The position numbers and the translations under genes are program-made. The notes below the pieces were generated by a model. The model did no database searches and had not been told where the DNA came from. It worked only from the letters and a program-made list of their open reading frames with translations. A DNA stretch of 64,000 nt, from assembly GCA_964006375.1 (NCBI GenBank), contig OZ023269.1, positions 126,899,723 through 126,963,722 of the forward strand, written 5' to 3'. The first letter of the stretch is position 1, and every line of letters begins with the position of its first letter. The DNA comes from Tillus elongatus (taxonomy: Eukaryota; Arthropoda; Insecta; Coleoptera; Cleridae). This document shows positions 11,346 to 23,944 of the stretch, one piece after another.

Positions 11346-12870
11346 TCATCAACGTTTTGCAAATATAATAAACTAATTTTTTCTCAATCAATAGAATCCA
11401 ACTCTAGTACATAACAAAAACATTAATAGGGCAACATGTGTACGAAATTTAAAGAAACCAAATTTATTGTTTTCCGAGGTACAATTTGTTTACTCTTCGA
11501 GGATTTTCGTATTTGACAGATTTGTGTGAAAATTCGGTACTATATCGCACTTGCTGCATCCAGACTTTTAACTAAATTATTAGATGTTCTGTGTACAAAT
11601 TAAATAGATATGGCGATTGTGGGGACCCTTGTCTTACACCCTTTCTTATGTTAGTTTTAATCTCATTTTAACTAATTCGCCAGGTAAACACTTTGACTGT
11701 AACGTATATACTTTCAAAAGCGTTTAGTTTTCCGGGTTGTCTAACATTTTTGATTAATTTTAGATTCTCTTTATCTACGTGGTGATTGATATAAGACTAT
11801 TATAGGAAAAGACGAATTCAAATTTATGTGAACTGACCGAATAGGTCATGAGAACATGAAGCTATATTAAACATAAGTTAATCGGGTTGAAGTAATTACA
11901 AATATAATTTAAAAGTTTAGTTTATCCTTTACATAATTAAGTGAAAAAGTTGTTGACAGTAAATGGCAAAACAAAATATGTTTTTAACGCATAATTGTGT
12001 GTTTGGCACAAAACTCAAAAACAAGAGGGTTACATAAACATAAAAGTTGAGGTTTTTGATGAAGGGAAACGTGTTCGCCGTCATTAAACAAATGATTGAT
12101 GAGCTCATTATAATAAATTGTTTGTAAAAGAGTGTTCTAGATATTTTTTATCAGTAGCATATGTATATTAGTATAAGGGGTAAGGAGTTATCTGTAAAAT
12201 TTAAATCAGGCATGCAAAAATCTGTTCTGTAGCCTGTTCGGTTTTATGTTTCTGGTATCGTGTAGTTGTGGTTAACATTCTAATATACACGAGTAAGAGC
12301 GCTACACTGTGGTGTTTCGTTTTCTGCAATGCACACGCATCCCCGATATCGTATTCTGGGCAATATTTCATCGAAGTGACGCGACCCTTGCTTATTTCAA
12401 ATTTAAGGTTGATCAATGAACTTAAAAAGCGTTGGGAGTTAGAAGCTAGGATCGTCCATCGTTCTTCGCTATACGAAATTGCTCGGTGAAGGGGGCTTAA
12501 AATTGTTTCACGCGGTCTGAGGGGTGGCCGATCGACCATGGGGTGGATATTAGCAAGGGGTAGAGGGAACTAACCCGCCAAGGTACCATGATTAATTTTG
12601 CTCGAGCATGCGATCTGATTTTGTGTAAATTGGCAACTATATGTATATGCTACAAGGGGTGGATTCCGCGGTTCTTCATTCCTAAGCTTTTGCATAGGTT
12701 CTTTCAGGAAATGATACTATAAATGACGTACTCACGTAATAACAAACTAGGTTAGACTCGTGTTTTAATCAATTATGTGGTGGCTAGGCCAAACAAATAT
12801 TTTTATAAATGAAAAGATAAAGAATTCTGATTGTTCTAACGTTCTACGTTCTATATTATATCAATTTTAA
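11346..12870. other. No recognised gene
   Basis: A 112-codon minus frame (12539-12201) has an overlapping 73-codon + frame (12268-12489). Neither shows a known motif. A further family A end scrap is near 11560. Otherwise AT-rich. Confidence 0.4.
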
Positions 12871-12881
12871 TGATTTATGAG

Positions 12882-12922
12882 CTAGATACGTATTTCGACA
12901 ACTAAGTTGTCTTCATCAGTAG
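12882..12922 (-). ncRNA. Hammerhead-like motif (divergent copy)
   Basis: Read on the minus strand, CTGATGA is at 12919-12913, followed by one extra base. Stem II strands GACAAC and GTTGTC are fully paired around a TTA loop. GAAAT follows, then a 4-nt ACGT loop closed by AT/AT, and C at 12885 as the putative cleavage base. Closing stem I is CTA/TAG. All three stems differ in sequence from the copies near 44 kb but keep pairing and the 41-nt length. This compensatory change is the best internal evidence for a folded RNA. The flanking element is not delimited. Confidence 0.55.
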
Positions 12923-13107
12923 ATGTCGCTAAACTAACTGTATGGGCGAAATTATCATATTTATATACCTATCCATATACTAGTTTCCAGCCACAGTGTC
13001 CCACCTCACTTTTATCAATTTTAATGTCAATTTGCAATAAATTATTGAATTCTGGTCGAACTGCAAGTATATTAAATATAATGCTAAAATAGTGAACAGT
13101 TTTTTTT

Positions 13108-13572
13108 TTTCAACAACACACCACGAGAGCTCACAGCCTAAATACTATCGTACCGTGGGTGTCGACAAGGAAGAAAGAGGCAACTTATTAATTCTGGACT
13201 TGAAGGTTTGGAGGTTCGGAGGAGAAGGAAAATATGTGCCGGCAAGGAATTCCACAACTTGGAAGTCCTCGGGACAAAAGAGCGGGCATAACAAGACGTT
13301 CTATGTCTGGTGACCTGGACAGTATAGTGCATTTGCTCTGTTCCCATAGTAGATCTGTTGGGCAGCAGGTGGAGGAACTATGGAATAAAGCTCCTCTGAG
13401 CAGTGCCCGTGCAGATATCTATAAAAGAGAGGGAGAGTTCACCAACGGCACGTCGGTGGACAAGGGATGGCAGCCCTTGGGTGAGGGTAGGGTCACCGAT
13501 AAGACGTATAGCTGTCTTTTGAATGGAGTCCACGATAGCGAGTGTAAAAGCGGCAGCGGCGCCCCAGATGCA
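13108..13572 (-). pseudogene. LINE-C 3' end, head-to-head partner
   Basis: Reverse-strand LINE-C C-terminus (VQVTRHRTSCYARSFVPRTS at about 13320-13260) with its 3' terminus at 13108 (caacaacacaccacgag). It joins directly, 5' end to 5' end, to the + copy at 13573. Frame broken; 5'-truncated at ccccagatg. Confidence 0.85.
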
Positions 13573-13875
13573 CGGGCACTGCTCAGAGGAGCTTTCTTTC
13601 ATTGTTCTTCCATTCCCCCAACAGATCTACCAGGGGAACAGAGCGAATCCACCCTTTTACTGTCCAGGTCACCAGGCATAGAACATCTTGTTATGCCCGC
13701 TCTTTTATCCCGAGGACTTCCAAATTGTGGAATTCCTTGCCGGCACATTTTTTTCCTTCTCTTCCGAACCTCCAAACCTTCAAGTCCAGAATTAACAAGT
13801 TGCCTCTGGCCTCATTGTCAACACTCACGGTACGATAGTATTTAGGCTGTAAGCCCTCGTGGTGTGTTGTTGAAA
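13573..13875 (+). pseudogene. LINE-C 3' end, + strand partner
   Basis: Begins cacgggcactgctcagagga and runs to gtgtgttgttgaaaaaaaag. It encodes RSTRGTERIHPFTVQVTRHR and KLWNSLPAHFFPS. Together with the previous feature it forms a palindrome with arms of about 300 bp. The joint has only 1-2 bases of shared sequence. Confidence 0.85.
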
Positions 13876-14895
13876 AAAAAGTGTCTTTTTTAGTTTCTTT
13901 AAAGAAATATTGCTTAAACCTCTTACAGAAAAATACTAATTCTGCGCATGGGAGATTAAATATCTACAGTATTGTTTTCTCTATTTTAATTGTTGTTTTA
14001 ATACAAGTTTAGGTAGTTAATTTTACAACTCTTAAGTAAATTGTCTAGCGCACTAAGTATCATATAATTATAAGCAGTTTTTACTGATTCTTTGTAAAGT
14101 AGTAACCAAGTAATTTATGTAAGAATAAATATAATGTACGTTCTTTAGATCTATAAAGCTTCTTAGGTTTTATAGCCTCTTGTAATGACGCCGAAACGTC
14201 GATTATATATTGTCTTAGGATATATTTATTTACTAAACATCTTGACCAAACCCCCATTGTCACTTTTTATTAAATTTATGATAAATAAATAATTTATGGT
14301 AGACAGGCGAGCTTCTGAAGTACATGTTTATGTCTAATAACTTGACAATATTTTATAGTTTTATTTATTGTTGCTATAACCAGGAAGCATACAAGACTAT
14401 ATTTTTGCTTGCGTGTAATTTAAAAGCTTTGTGAATTTTATATGAGAAGGCGTGGTTTCACCGTCGTTTAAAGTTTTATTTCCTAACCAACTGTTGAAAA
14501 CAATGCGTTATTTTACTTTTTAAATCAAACAAGATGTGTCATTGTTATATTAAAAAAGTACTGAAATCGTGTGTGGTCCAACAGACGTTTTTTACTCCAA
14601 AATGAAAAACTGTTTTAATTCAATTCTAATTGTAACGTTTATTGTAGATACCTAGCTTTGTGAAACCGTACCCGATGCAGTGTGTTTCTCCAATCTTGCA
14701 AGTAACACACTCAAGTCATGTTTGATTACTGATTTCGAAATTGGTTAAAATCTGGAACTTCGTGAAGCTTTTTCCAATACGTACATAGTATACCTACATG
14801 TAGGCAAAGTTTCCACTCGAAAAATTTTCATACACTATGTGATACATGTACGAGTCGGAAATGTCATGGTCACGATTTTTTGCTAGATGAAGGTT
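13876..14895. other. No recognised gene
   Basis: At 14180-14205 there is a cctcttgtaatgacgccgaa plus acgtcg string resembling PLE-terminal sequences, but it lacks the CTGAnGA core. Otherwise AT-rich. Confidence 0.4.
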
Positions 14896-14899
14896 TTTT

Positions 14900-15940
14900 T
14901 TTTTTAATTTCAACAACACACCACGAGGGCTCACTGCCTAAATACTGTCGTACCGTGGGTGTCGACAAAGAGGAAAGAGGCAGCTTGTTAATTCTGGACT
15001 TGAAGGTTTGGAGGTTCGGAGCAGAAGGAAAAAAATGTGCCGGCAAGGAGTTCCACAACTTGGAAGTCATCGGGACAAAAGAGCAGGTAACAAGAAGTTC
15101 TACGTCTGGTGACCTGGACAGTAAAAGGGTGCATTCGCTCTGTTCCCCTGGTAGATCTGTTGGGGGAAGCAGGTGGATGAACTATGGAACAAAGCTCTGA
15201 AATGTCTGAAACAGACGAGTCAGGACAGGAGAAAGTTTTGGTGTGCATTTTTTGAGAACAATTGCTGGGATCTCGTCAAGGACAGAGGCTTTCCTTTCGT
15301 ACCTTTTTAGTTTTAAAAATGATATCCGTCATTTTATGCGCGACATTGGGGACTGTTGGTGGTTCAACATTTGGGGAGGTGGGTTAAGAGTAGAATTGCT
15401 GGCGAACAACGTGGCAAAAAGTTCAGCCTTGCCCAGGGCGGTAGAAACAATTTCATACCCTGAAACAAGAGGTGGGAACGTGCTCTTGCAGAAATTATTC
15501 CCAATATATTTAGCAAGAGGCAAGAAGGGTTTGCTGCCGTTGGAGCTTGAGAGGACTTTGTTTTTGATGTGGTTATTAAACGAGTTTTTTGCCTCAGAAA
15601 GAATGCGGGCATAGCGGTTTCTTGCGTCGTTCAATGCTTGAAGGTTTTCTTGACTGGGATTATGTATGTAAGCTTTGACCTTTTCAAGTCTGGCCTTGTC
15701 ACAGGATTTAGAGAACCAGGGCTTTTAAGTGGCTGAAGAGGTTTTCTGTGTACGTGGAATAAATAATTCCATGCCAGCTTGGATAATTTCGGTGACATTT
15801 TGTGAGATATCAGAAGGATCGGGATAAGAGAAGCAGACAGACGCTAATGATAATGAGGAAAAGTAATCCCGCGTTTCATCCCAGTTCGCGGAGTTGTAGT
15901 GTCAAACGATACGTGTGTGTGATGACTGTGTGACCTTTTT
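14900..15940 (-). pseudogene. LINE-C copy lacking its RT core
   Basis: The 3' end (14900-15193) is joined at about 15193 to the region upstream of RT (15194-15940), so roughly the whole RT palm is missing. The upstream part encodes the linker between endonuclease and RT (NDARNRYARILSEAKNSFNN, then KPFLPLAKYIGNNFCKSTFP). The RT fingers are also damaged near 15280. The junction does not look like GT-AG splicing. Compare 22525-23940. Confidence 0.8.
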
Positions 15941-15949
15941 TAAGAAACT

Positions 15950-16172
15950 AAGAACGATCACGACGCAGTAGAACTATTGGACTGTTTGGACAAGAAATTT
16001 GAGGAGAAGCGGCCGCGTTTGGCTCAGAAAAAAATGCTGTTTCACCATCATAAGAGGATTCTTGGGTTGCACGATCATTCAAAAACCACGAGCTTTCAAA
16101 TTTTAAAAGCCTGTAAAAAGAAATTTAATTACTTGGGAAAAATCAGCTCCAAAGGCAATTTGAAAAGGTTTT
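15950..16172 (+). pseudogene. Mariner transposase scrap
   Basis: The frame starting near 15965 reads ELLDCLDKKFEEKRPRLAQK and then KMLFHHHKR, matching the mariner segment before and at the second catalytic Asp. That Asp-Asn pair is replaced by His-His-Lys. Only about 70 codons remain, ending in a stop at 16172. Confidence 0.6.
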
Positions 16173-16174
16173 AA

Positions 16175-17850
16175 GACTCAACCCTTGGCAGGATTTTAAA
16201 CGCAAGTATAACATACGGTATTACTAGAACAGGTATTATAAAAATTAGACATTTGGTACAATATGAAGACGTAATTTAGCATGTGGTCAAGGCCAAGGAG
16301 ATTTGAATACACCCCCGTAAGTTGAAGGTGTAGTAATTAAAAAGCAATGTAAGATGGTTCATTATGAAAAAAAAACTTGCACCTGCAACTACTAAATACT
16401 GTCACAAGGGCGTGCAAATTTTTTACGCTAAGAATTATTTCCTATACATGCTGTTTATTACCTTCTGTATGCCCTAAATATGACTTCAATCAATATTCAA
16501 CGTTGTCAACACATCTTTGGAAGCTTGAATAACTTTATACGTTTCGCGAATTTAATAAACAACGAGGAATGTATATATGGGAACGCGGTAAGCTTTTTCC
16601 GGTGGAATAAAACCGAAAGTTCCCAGTAAAAGCGAAAACGAGGAAAATTAGAAGGAAACCGTGGACTTGGTGATTTTATTTGAACGTATGATGACATAAT
16701 TCACAATATAATCTCTGTGTAGGCCAGGTATTAAGCTAAGTGCACTTGAAACATGCATTAATTATCAAAATTTCGCGCCAGCTTTTGATAATGGATACAA
16801 CAAGTTACATGCTAGGAATATAGGAATATAAAGGCGTGTAGGGAAGTTGGGCATATGCCCAAACTCCAATTACGATTCCCGTTGAGTGAACGTGTTACAG
16901 GAGTTATTGTCTTAGAAACCATTATGGAAAAGGGTGGGTATTGATATAATTACATTTTATTGAAACAGGTTAGTATGAGCGAGAGAACGTACGCGTCCCA
17001 GCCGTAAAAGGGGGGAAGAAATTAAAATTTTACCAGTACTCTACTGGGAATATATATTTTATGAGAGTAATAACATTTATATGTCGCGATGAACATGTGA
17101 TAACGATTTTCTCGTTATTTGACAAGTAGCTAAACATTTAATTTCCTTGCTATCAGGGCCTAGGGCCTGATGGTTTCTCTTCCCCTACTAATCATATATG
17201 AAGTGAATCTCTCATCCCACACCCCTCCTACTTCCTCCCTTAAGCCCTGAGACTATCTATAGTGTGTTTCTGTGGTGTGGTGCGTTTCAATTTAAAATCA
17301 CGAGTTGTAATACAGCGAGGGAAGAAAATTATCCCTGTATTGTTTGGTAAATGAATGTGTACATGCACCGGGGTTTCGAAGCGTGATAACAGACCATTAG
17401 CCAACCAATATTTGTTACTTCCATTGACATATCTGGCAATTTTCTCAAGAAAAATTAACCACGTACCCTGCGCTGAAAAATATTCATACAAATTTCATGT
17501 CTTACCCTTGCTTCTAGCATATACAACGTTGAATGAAATTGTTAGAGAAAAACTATTAGGACAAAAGGTTACAGCGATACAAATTTATTTCCAACACGCA
17601 TGGTGGCTAAACGAACGCCGATATAAAAAAATATAAATAACTAACTTATGAATATAGCACTAAACACGGAAGCTGTTTCACAACAGTCAGGGTGCAGTTT
17701 TATGCCGGTAAGTATTAGAATAGAAACGCGGCTTTCTTTCCGCTTTAAATGATATACTCTCCAATAATTTTTGAGTCAAAACAGAGCTGGTGCGTTATCG
17801 ATTTTTCATAACCAACTCCCTATTAGGAATTTGTCTTAAGTAGAATTTAA
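16175..17850. other. No recognised gene
   Basis: An 83-codon minus frame (17491-17240) overlaps a 93-codon + frame (17355-17636); I recognise neither. A GTAAGT donor-like site follows a short open frame at 17648-17707, but it has no convincing acceptor. Confidence 0.4.
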
Positions 17851-17854
17851 AAAA

Positions 17855-18400
<546 letters not shown>

Positions 18401-18923
18401 TTACAGACACCGTTTATCTTTTCATGGCGCAAAAAGTTAAAGAAGTACCAGAAAGATTATTTGAAAATTTTATAATTTTTCTGTTGTGAATGTCAAACTG
18501 GAGATTTGAAACATGACAATTAGTATAAGTATTGTGGTTTATAAATGGTAAATATTGCATAAAATGTATACTAGAATGTTTTAGATTTATCCTACACTTC
18601 TGATTTGTTAAAATAGTTGCAAAATCTGCCTCTAAAGACCTTACATATTACAAACGAATAACTTAAGACAATTATCGGTTATCTGTCTTTCACAGAGTGT
18701 GAGTCGCCGGTTCAAATCTCACGCTGACTGAATTTCTCTTTCAACTTTTTTTACGTTCTTTCGTCGTTGATTCAATTTTAACGTTATCTGATCAGATTGT
18801 TTAATTCCAATATTTTTTAGCGAATTTTTGTTAAAAATGATAGATAAGTACTTTTAAGACTTTTAATTCAAGTTTAGCTGCTGTTGTTGCCCTTAGTTGG
18901 TACAACCGTTCCACAGTTAACAT

Positions 18924-19278
18924 GTGTGTGTTTTTGTTTCATTAACGTCGGCCTATTTCCGCGACTATGGCCAATCACCGACGCCAGGTAGCAGTTACAC
19001 CTCACTATCCTGGAAATTTTGCAGAACCCCTGTCTTTCTGTAAGGAGGGTAGGGATCTTTAACGTGCCCAACATCGCATGGACACGGGACCGACGGCTTT
19101 ACGCCCCCTCCGGAGGGCGGAACGTGCAGACATTCAACTTGCTCAAATACAATGTCAGAACCTCGGTTGATGTTAATGTTACAGTTTGTACTGGAAAGTG
19201 AAAAGAGTACCTTGGGATCGAACCCAGTACCCTTCGGTTCAGAGGCACACGTTCTTACTCCTGAACCACCGAAGTTCT
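18924..19278 (-). mobile_element. tRNA-derived SINE (family B) with 12-bp TSD
   Basis: Exactly bounded: the 12-bp direct repeat cacagttaacat lies at 18912-18923 and 19279-19290, and the uninterrupted homologue at 6715-6730 has one copy. The element is 355 bp. On the minus strand the B box ggttcgatccc is at 19224-19214 and an A-box-like ggtggttcaggagtaa is near 19270-19255. The 3' side ends in gaaacaaaaacacacac. It has no coding capacity and depends on a LINE in trans. Confidence 0.9.
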
Positions 19279-19490
19279 CACAGTTAACATAGACTAGAGA
19301 TTTGTGACATGAGAACAGGTTTTTTTCTTCTCTACAACCGGATTCAATTTTTACAGCATTCACACGCAAATAGACTTTCTCTGTGAAGCCACATAAAAAG
19401 CATCTAGTTCTGTATTTAGATCAGATTTTGAATATTTTTTAAATTTATTTAATTTATTTCTATTAGCGAATTTTCTTGTACAAAATGTTT

Positions 19491-19837
19491 TTGTGGTGGT
19501 GGTGATGGTATCGGTATCGGTAAATATGACCTCGCAACTTACATATTTAAAACTTAAACCCCATGAATTGTTTATTTGTTATTCATTGTCGATCAGGCTA
19601 TGTATTGTAACCTACATTTATATTGATGGAACAAAATTCTAAGTACAAATAAATATAATGCCACGTTCTTTATGATAGATAAGTAAAAGTCTGGACGCAG
19701 AAAGTGCGTCATGGTAATGAATTTTCATAGAAATGATCTGGCACCAAATATTTTATTATAACTTTTTTTTCTTGCAACATAGAAATCTAAATTTTGGTGT
19801 GTGGTTTACTTTTTATATCGTAAACCTACCTACCATT
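19491..19837. repeat. Family A end scrap and AT-rich DNA
   Basis: An end motif (gtctggacgcagaaagtgcg) is at 19690. The text after it (agaaatctaaattttggtgt) resembles the inner arm of family A. There is also a short ggtggtggtgatggtatcgg run at 19494. Confidence 0.5.
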
Positions 19838-20865
19838 CGTTCGAGTGGCATCAAATGATGGAACTTGGGGTCTTGAGACGGCAGCGGATTTCATAAGGAG
19901 ACCCAAGCTTCACCACGCTATATAAATATCTTCCGAAGATCCCAAGTTCCATCATTTGGTCCTTCGAGCCGCATCAAATGATGGAACTTGGAGTCGTGAG
20001 ACGGCAGTGGACTTTAGAAGTAGACCCAAGCTTCACCACGCTATATAAATATCTTCCGAATATATTTATATAGCGTGGTGAAGCTTGGGTCTCCTTATAA
20101 AGTCCGCTGCCGTCTCACGACCCCAAGTTCCATCATTTGGTCGTTCGAGTCGCATCAAATAATGGAACTTGGGGTCGTTAGACGGCAGTGGACTTTAGAA
20201 GGAGTCCCAAGCTTCACCACGCTATATAAATATCTTCCGAAGATCCCAAGTTCCATCATTTGGTCCTTCGAGCCGCATCAAATGATGGAACTTCGGGTCG
20301 TGAGACGGCAGTGGACTTTAGAAGTAGACCCAAGCTTTACCACGCTATATAAATATCTTCCGAAGATATTTATATAGCGTGGTGAAGCTTGGGTCTCCTT
20401 TTAAAGTCCACTGCTGTCTCACGGCCCCAAGTTCCATCATTTGCTCGTTCGAGTCGCATCAAATGATGGAACTTGGGGTCGTGAGACGGCAGTGGACTTC
20501 ATAAGGAGACCCAAGCTTCACCACGCTATATAAATATCTTCCGAAGATCCCAAGTTCCATCATTTGGTCGTTCGAGTCGCATCAAATGATGGAACTTGGG
20601 GTCGTGAGACGGCAGTGGACTTTAGAAGGACACCCAAGCTTCACCACGCTATATAAATATCTTCCGAAGATCTCAAGTTCCATCATTTGGTCCTTCGAGC
20701 CGCATCAAATGATGGAACTTGGGTTTGTGAGACGGCAGTGGACTTTAGAAGGAAGTCCAAGTTTCACCAAGCTATATAATACCTTCGAAGATATTTATAT
20801 AGCATGGTGAAGTTTGGATCCCCTTTTAAAGTCTACTGCCGTCTCACGACCCCAAGTTACACCAA
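19838..20865. repeat. Array of nested inverted repeats (FB-5)
   Basis: The block atcaaatgatggaacttggg ... gagacggcagtggactttag ... caccacgctatataaatatc recurs with starts near 19850, 19973, 20153, 20277, 20457, 20581 and 20704. Spacings alternate about 124 and 180 bp, so a 304-bp higher-order unit repeats. In the 180-bp spacers the block is followed by its own reverse complement around ttccgaagatatttatatag, giving perfect or near-perfect hairpins of about 75-80 bp per arm. Open frames here (MMELGVVRRQWTLEG) are a side effect of repetition. The whole array can fold on itself many ways. Confidence 0.85.
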
Positions 20866-20869
20866 TTCT

Positions 20870-22295
20870 TTTAAGTCCAATTTTTTCCTGGGTGTGTTTC
20901 AAGTACTGAGTTGGCAAAATCATGGTGAAATAGTAAAGAAGGGCATTGAAAAAATCTTTGATCTATCTGGTCTTATTATCACGATTTCTATGATTTCTGT
21001 ATGCTTCGCTTTTGCATAGATTTCTGAATCGAGAAAGTTCAAACATCTAAAAAACCATTAATTAGTTTTAGTTAAAGGACGTTTGTGTGAAAAATCGTTA
21101 AATAATAACTGTTTCAAGTAGCTTGAAACATACGTTTTTTAATCAAAGTCGAAAATAAAAGTAGACGATTAATTTAATCTAATAATTTTCGTTGCCGGTT
21201 TTCAACAAATAATGCCAGATGTAAAAGAGTGGCGAATTGGTTTTTCATTATGAGATTACTTTCAGAAGCCGATTATTCTTAACACGAATTACGAGAGGCA
21301 CTTTATATTCGGTGTAAGCTCCCGTTATTATTAAATACCGGGCAGCGTTTTCATGTAAGCAGTCAGAAAATTTAGCGATGTTAAAAATACCCGTAGTACA
21401 ACGTCGTTACCGATAATACACATCGATAACAAAAACGCTACACGGGTTTGATAGAAATGATTGTTTTTATAATTATAAGAATGGATATGAATATCAGAAA
21501 TGGCACAGGTATAATCATTATTATACAATATGAAGTATTATGGAGGTGTGTATAAGGCGGCATTTTACATTTTACGCGATGTTGCGTGCCTCTCTTATCA
21601 TGTACCGGACTATGTGAACGTAACTATTCAACATGTACTCCTATGTCGCAAATCAGACATACAATTGTTTTTCCTTGTGGTGACTGACCTAAAAATATCA
21701 AACGCAAGCAAAAACAGAGGCGTCACTCCATGAAAATCCCTCTATTAATTGCTAGTTTTAGTTGCACTGGTTTGTTTCAAATATTAATCATTCCCACAAT
21801 AGATGTAACAGGCGTTATCAATGACGGTTTATCCTCAAAGTAGCCTATGAAACGTGGGACGTCGTTGTCGCCATCACAATGTAAAGGCGATATGGCTCTG
21901 ACAAATGTTGCGGTCAAAAATTTAGAGACTAAGCTAATAAGATCGTTTTTTCCATTGTTTCGCAATATCTTCCTTCTAAGGGTTTTTTTTAATTCGCTTA
22001 CATAGATGTAATGATTGCAGTCTTTAAGGTTCGATGAACAAAAACAAATAATAAGCTTTCTTACCTAACGGAGCAATGGTCTAAATAATAACACTTGCTC
22101 ATTAACTGAAGGGTCCAAGAATTTATCAGCGATGCTCGTCGGGCGCCTATGCGTCTAGAAGATTGACCTACGTGGAGTAGTTTGATGACAAACACTATTA
22201 AGTCCATTGATATGATCATGAGCGGGACGGCAATTCCATGTAAAGAAAATAAGAACCAATTAGTTAAAGTACATTTTCTAAAATAGCATTAATGC
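20870..22295. other. No feature recognised
   Basis: AT-rich, with short chance frames on both strands only. Confidence 0.45.
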
Positions 22296-22299
22296 ACTT

Positions 22300-22520
22300 A
22301 CTCAGGGGTTTTCACCCGCTTTCCTGTCATTGTGCACTTCATATCACATATCTTCTGCATTCCTTGCATTTTTTTAGTTTGTTTAAATTCCTTTTTCTTC
22401 TTGTATTTTCTCAATTTTTTTGTTGTGTTGTTATATTTTGCCTGTACCGGATTATGGTCACTCTCTATACCATGGTGGTTATTTTCAAATTTGTACTCTT
22501 TCGCGTCTTTTTTTTTATAT
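22300..22520 (-). pseudogene. Possible LINE endonuclease C-terminal relic
   Basis: The minus frame reads ENNHHGIESDHNPVQAKYNN followed by a Lys-rich stretch (TKKLRKYKKKKEFKQTKK). SDHNPV resembles the conserved SDH motif at the end of apurinic-type LINE endonucleases, and a Lys-rich linker is usual after it. Only about 70 codons remain and no other motif supports it. Confidence 0.35.
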
Positions 22521-22524
22521 TTCA

Positions 22525-22830
22525 ACAACACACCACGAGGGCTTACAGCCAAAATACTATCGTACCGTGGGTGTCGACAAGGAGGAAATAGGCAACTTGT
22601 TAATTCTGGACTTGTCGGTTTGGAGGTTCGGAGAAGAAAAAACATGTGCCGGCAAGGAATTCCACAACTTGGAAGTCTTCGGGACAAAAGAGCGGGCAAA
22701 ATGTTCTATGTCTGGTCACCTGGACAGTAAAACGGTGCATTCGCTCTATTCCCCTGGTAGATCTGTTGAGGGCAGCAGGTGGAGGAACTATGGAAGAAAC
22801 GCCTCTCAGCAGTGCCCGTGCAGATATCTA

Positions 22831-22865
<35 letters not shown>

Positions 22866-23940
22866 CAACGGCACGTCGGTGTGCAAGGAATGGCAGCCTT
22901 TGGGTGAGGGCAGGGTCACCGATGAGACGTATAGCTCTCTTCTGAATGGAGTCCAGGATATCGAGTGTAGAAGCGGCAGCTGCACTTCAGATGTGGGAGC
23001 AGTATTTGCGGTTTGGCCTCATTTGTGAAGTATATAAGGTATAGAGATTAGCTGGTGAAAATTATTTGCGAGCCCGGAAGAGGAAACATAATTTCTTAGC
23101 AGCCGCTTCTGCAATTAATGTGACATGTTGGTGCCAATTGAGATTTATATCTACAGAAATGCCAACAAGTAAAAAGGACTCATTACTTTGAATAACTTGG
23201 TTGTTCATTGTGATGGGTCTAGGGCTGGTGTATCTCTTATGAGAAAGAAAGCAAGACTGAAGTTTGGTGGGGTTGAATTGTACAAGATTTCTACTTCCCC
23301 AGTCTAATAGTTTTGAGATCCATGAATCTGCGATCCGTCATTTTATACACGACATTGGGGACTGTTGGTGGTTGAACATTTAGAGGTGGGTTGAAAGTAG
23401 AATTGCAGACGAACAACGAGGCGTTGCCCAGGGCGGTAGAAACAATTTCATCCCTTGAAACAAGAGGTGGGAACGTGCTCTTGCAGAAATTATTCCCAAT
23501 TATTCCCAAGAGTCCAGAAGGGTTTGCCGCCGTTGGAGCTTAAGATGACTTTGTTTTTGATGTGGTTATTTAACGAGTTTTTTGCCTCAGAAAGAATGCG
23601 GACATAGCGGTTTCTTGCGTCGTTAAATGCTTGACGGTTTTCTTGACTGGGATTGTGTAGATGCGTTCTGTGGGTTTTGACCTTTTCAAGTATGTCCTTG
23701 TCACAGGATTTAGAGAACCAGGGCTTTTAAGTGGCTGAAGAGGTTTTCTTTGTACGTGGAATAAATAATTTCATGCCAAATTGTATAATTTCAATGACGT
23801 TTTGTGAGATATCAGAGGGGTCAGGATGAGAGAAGCAGACAGACGCCCATGGAAATGAGGAAAAGTAATCCCTCATTTCGTCCCAGTTTGCGGAGTTATA
23901 GTGCCAAACGATACGTGGGTGTGATGACTGTGTGACCTCG
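22525..23940 (-). pseudogene. LINE-C copy with internal deletion
   Basis: The 3' part (22525-23325) is joined at a GGAT microhomology to the linker and endonuclease tail (23326-23940), removing the RT catalytic core. The upstream frame (23948-23727) gives WDEMRDYFSSFPWASVCFSH, then SDISQNVIEIIQFGMKLFIP. It shares the deletion style, but not the breakpoints, of 14900-15940. A (GA)n run lies at 22840-22861. Confidence 0.8.
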
Positions 23941-23944
23941 GGTT

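Noticed and set aside
17648..17707. Open 20-codon segment followed by GTAAGT
   Set aside because: No credible acceptor or promoter. It could be a first exon, but nothing supports it.
20075..20810. Open frames of 71-100 codons with repeated MMELGVVRRQWTLEG segments
   Set aside because: They are produced by the inverted-repeat array, and the spacers contain the reverse complement of the same DNA. Not a repeat protein.
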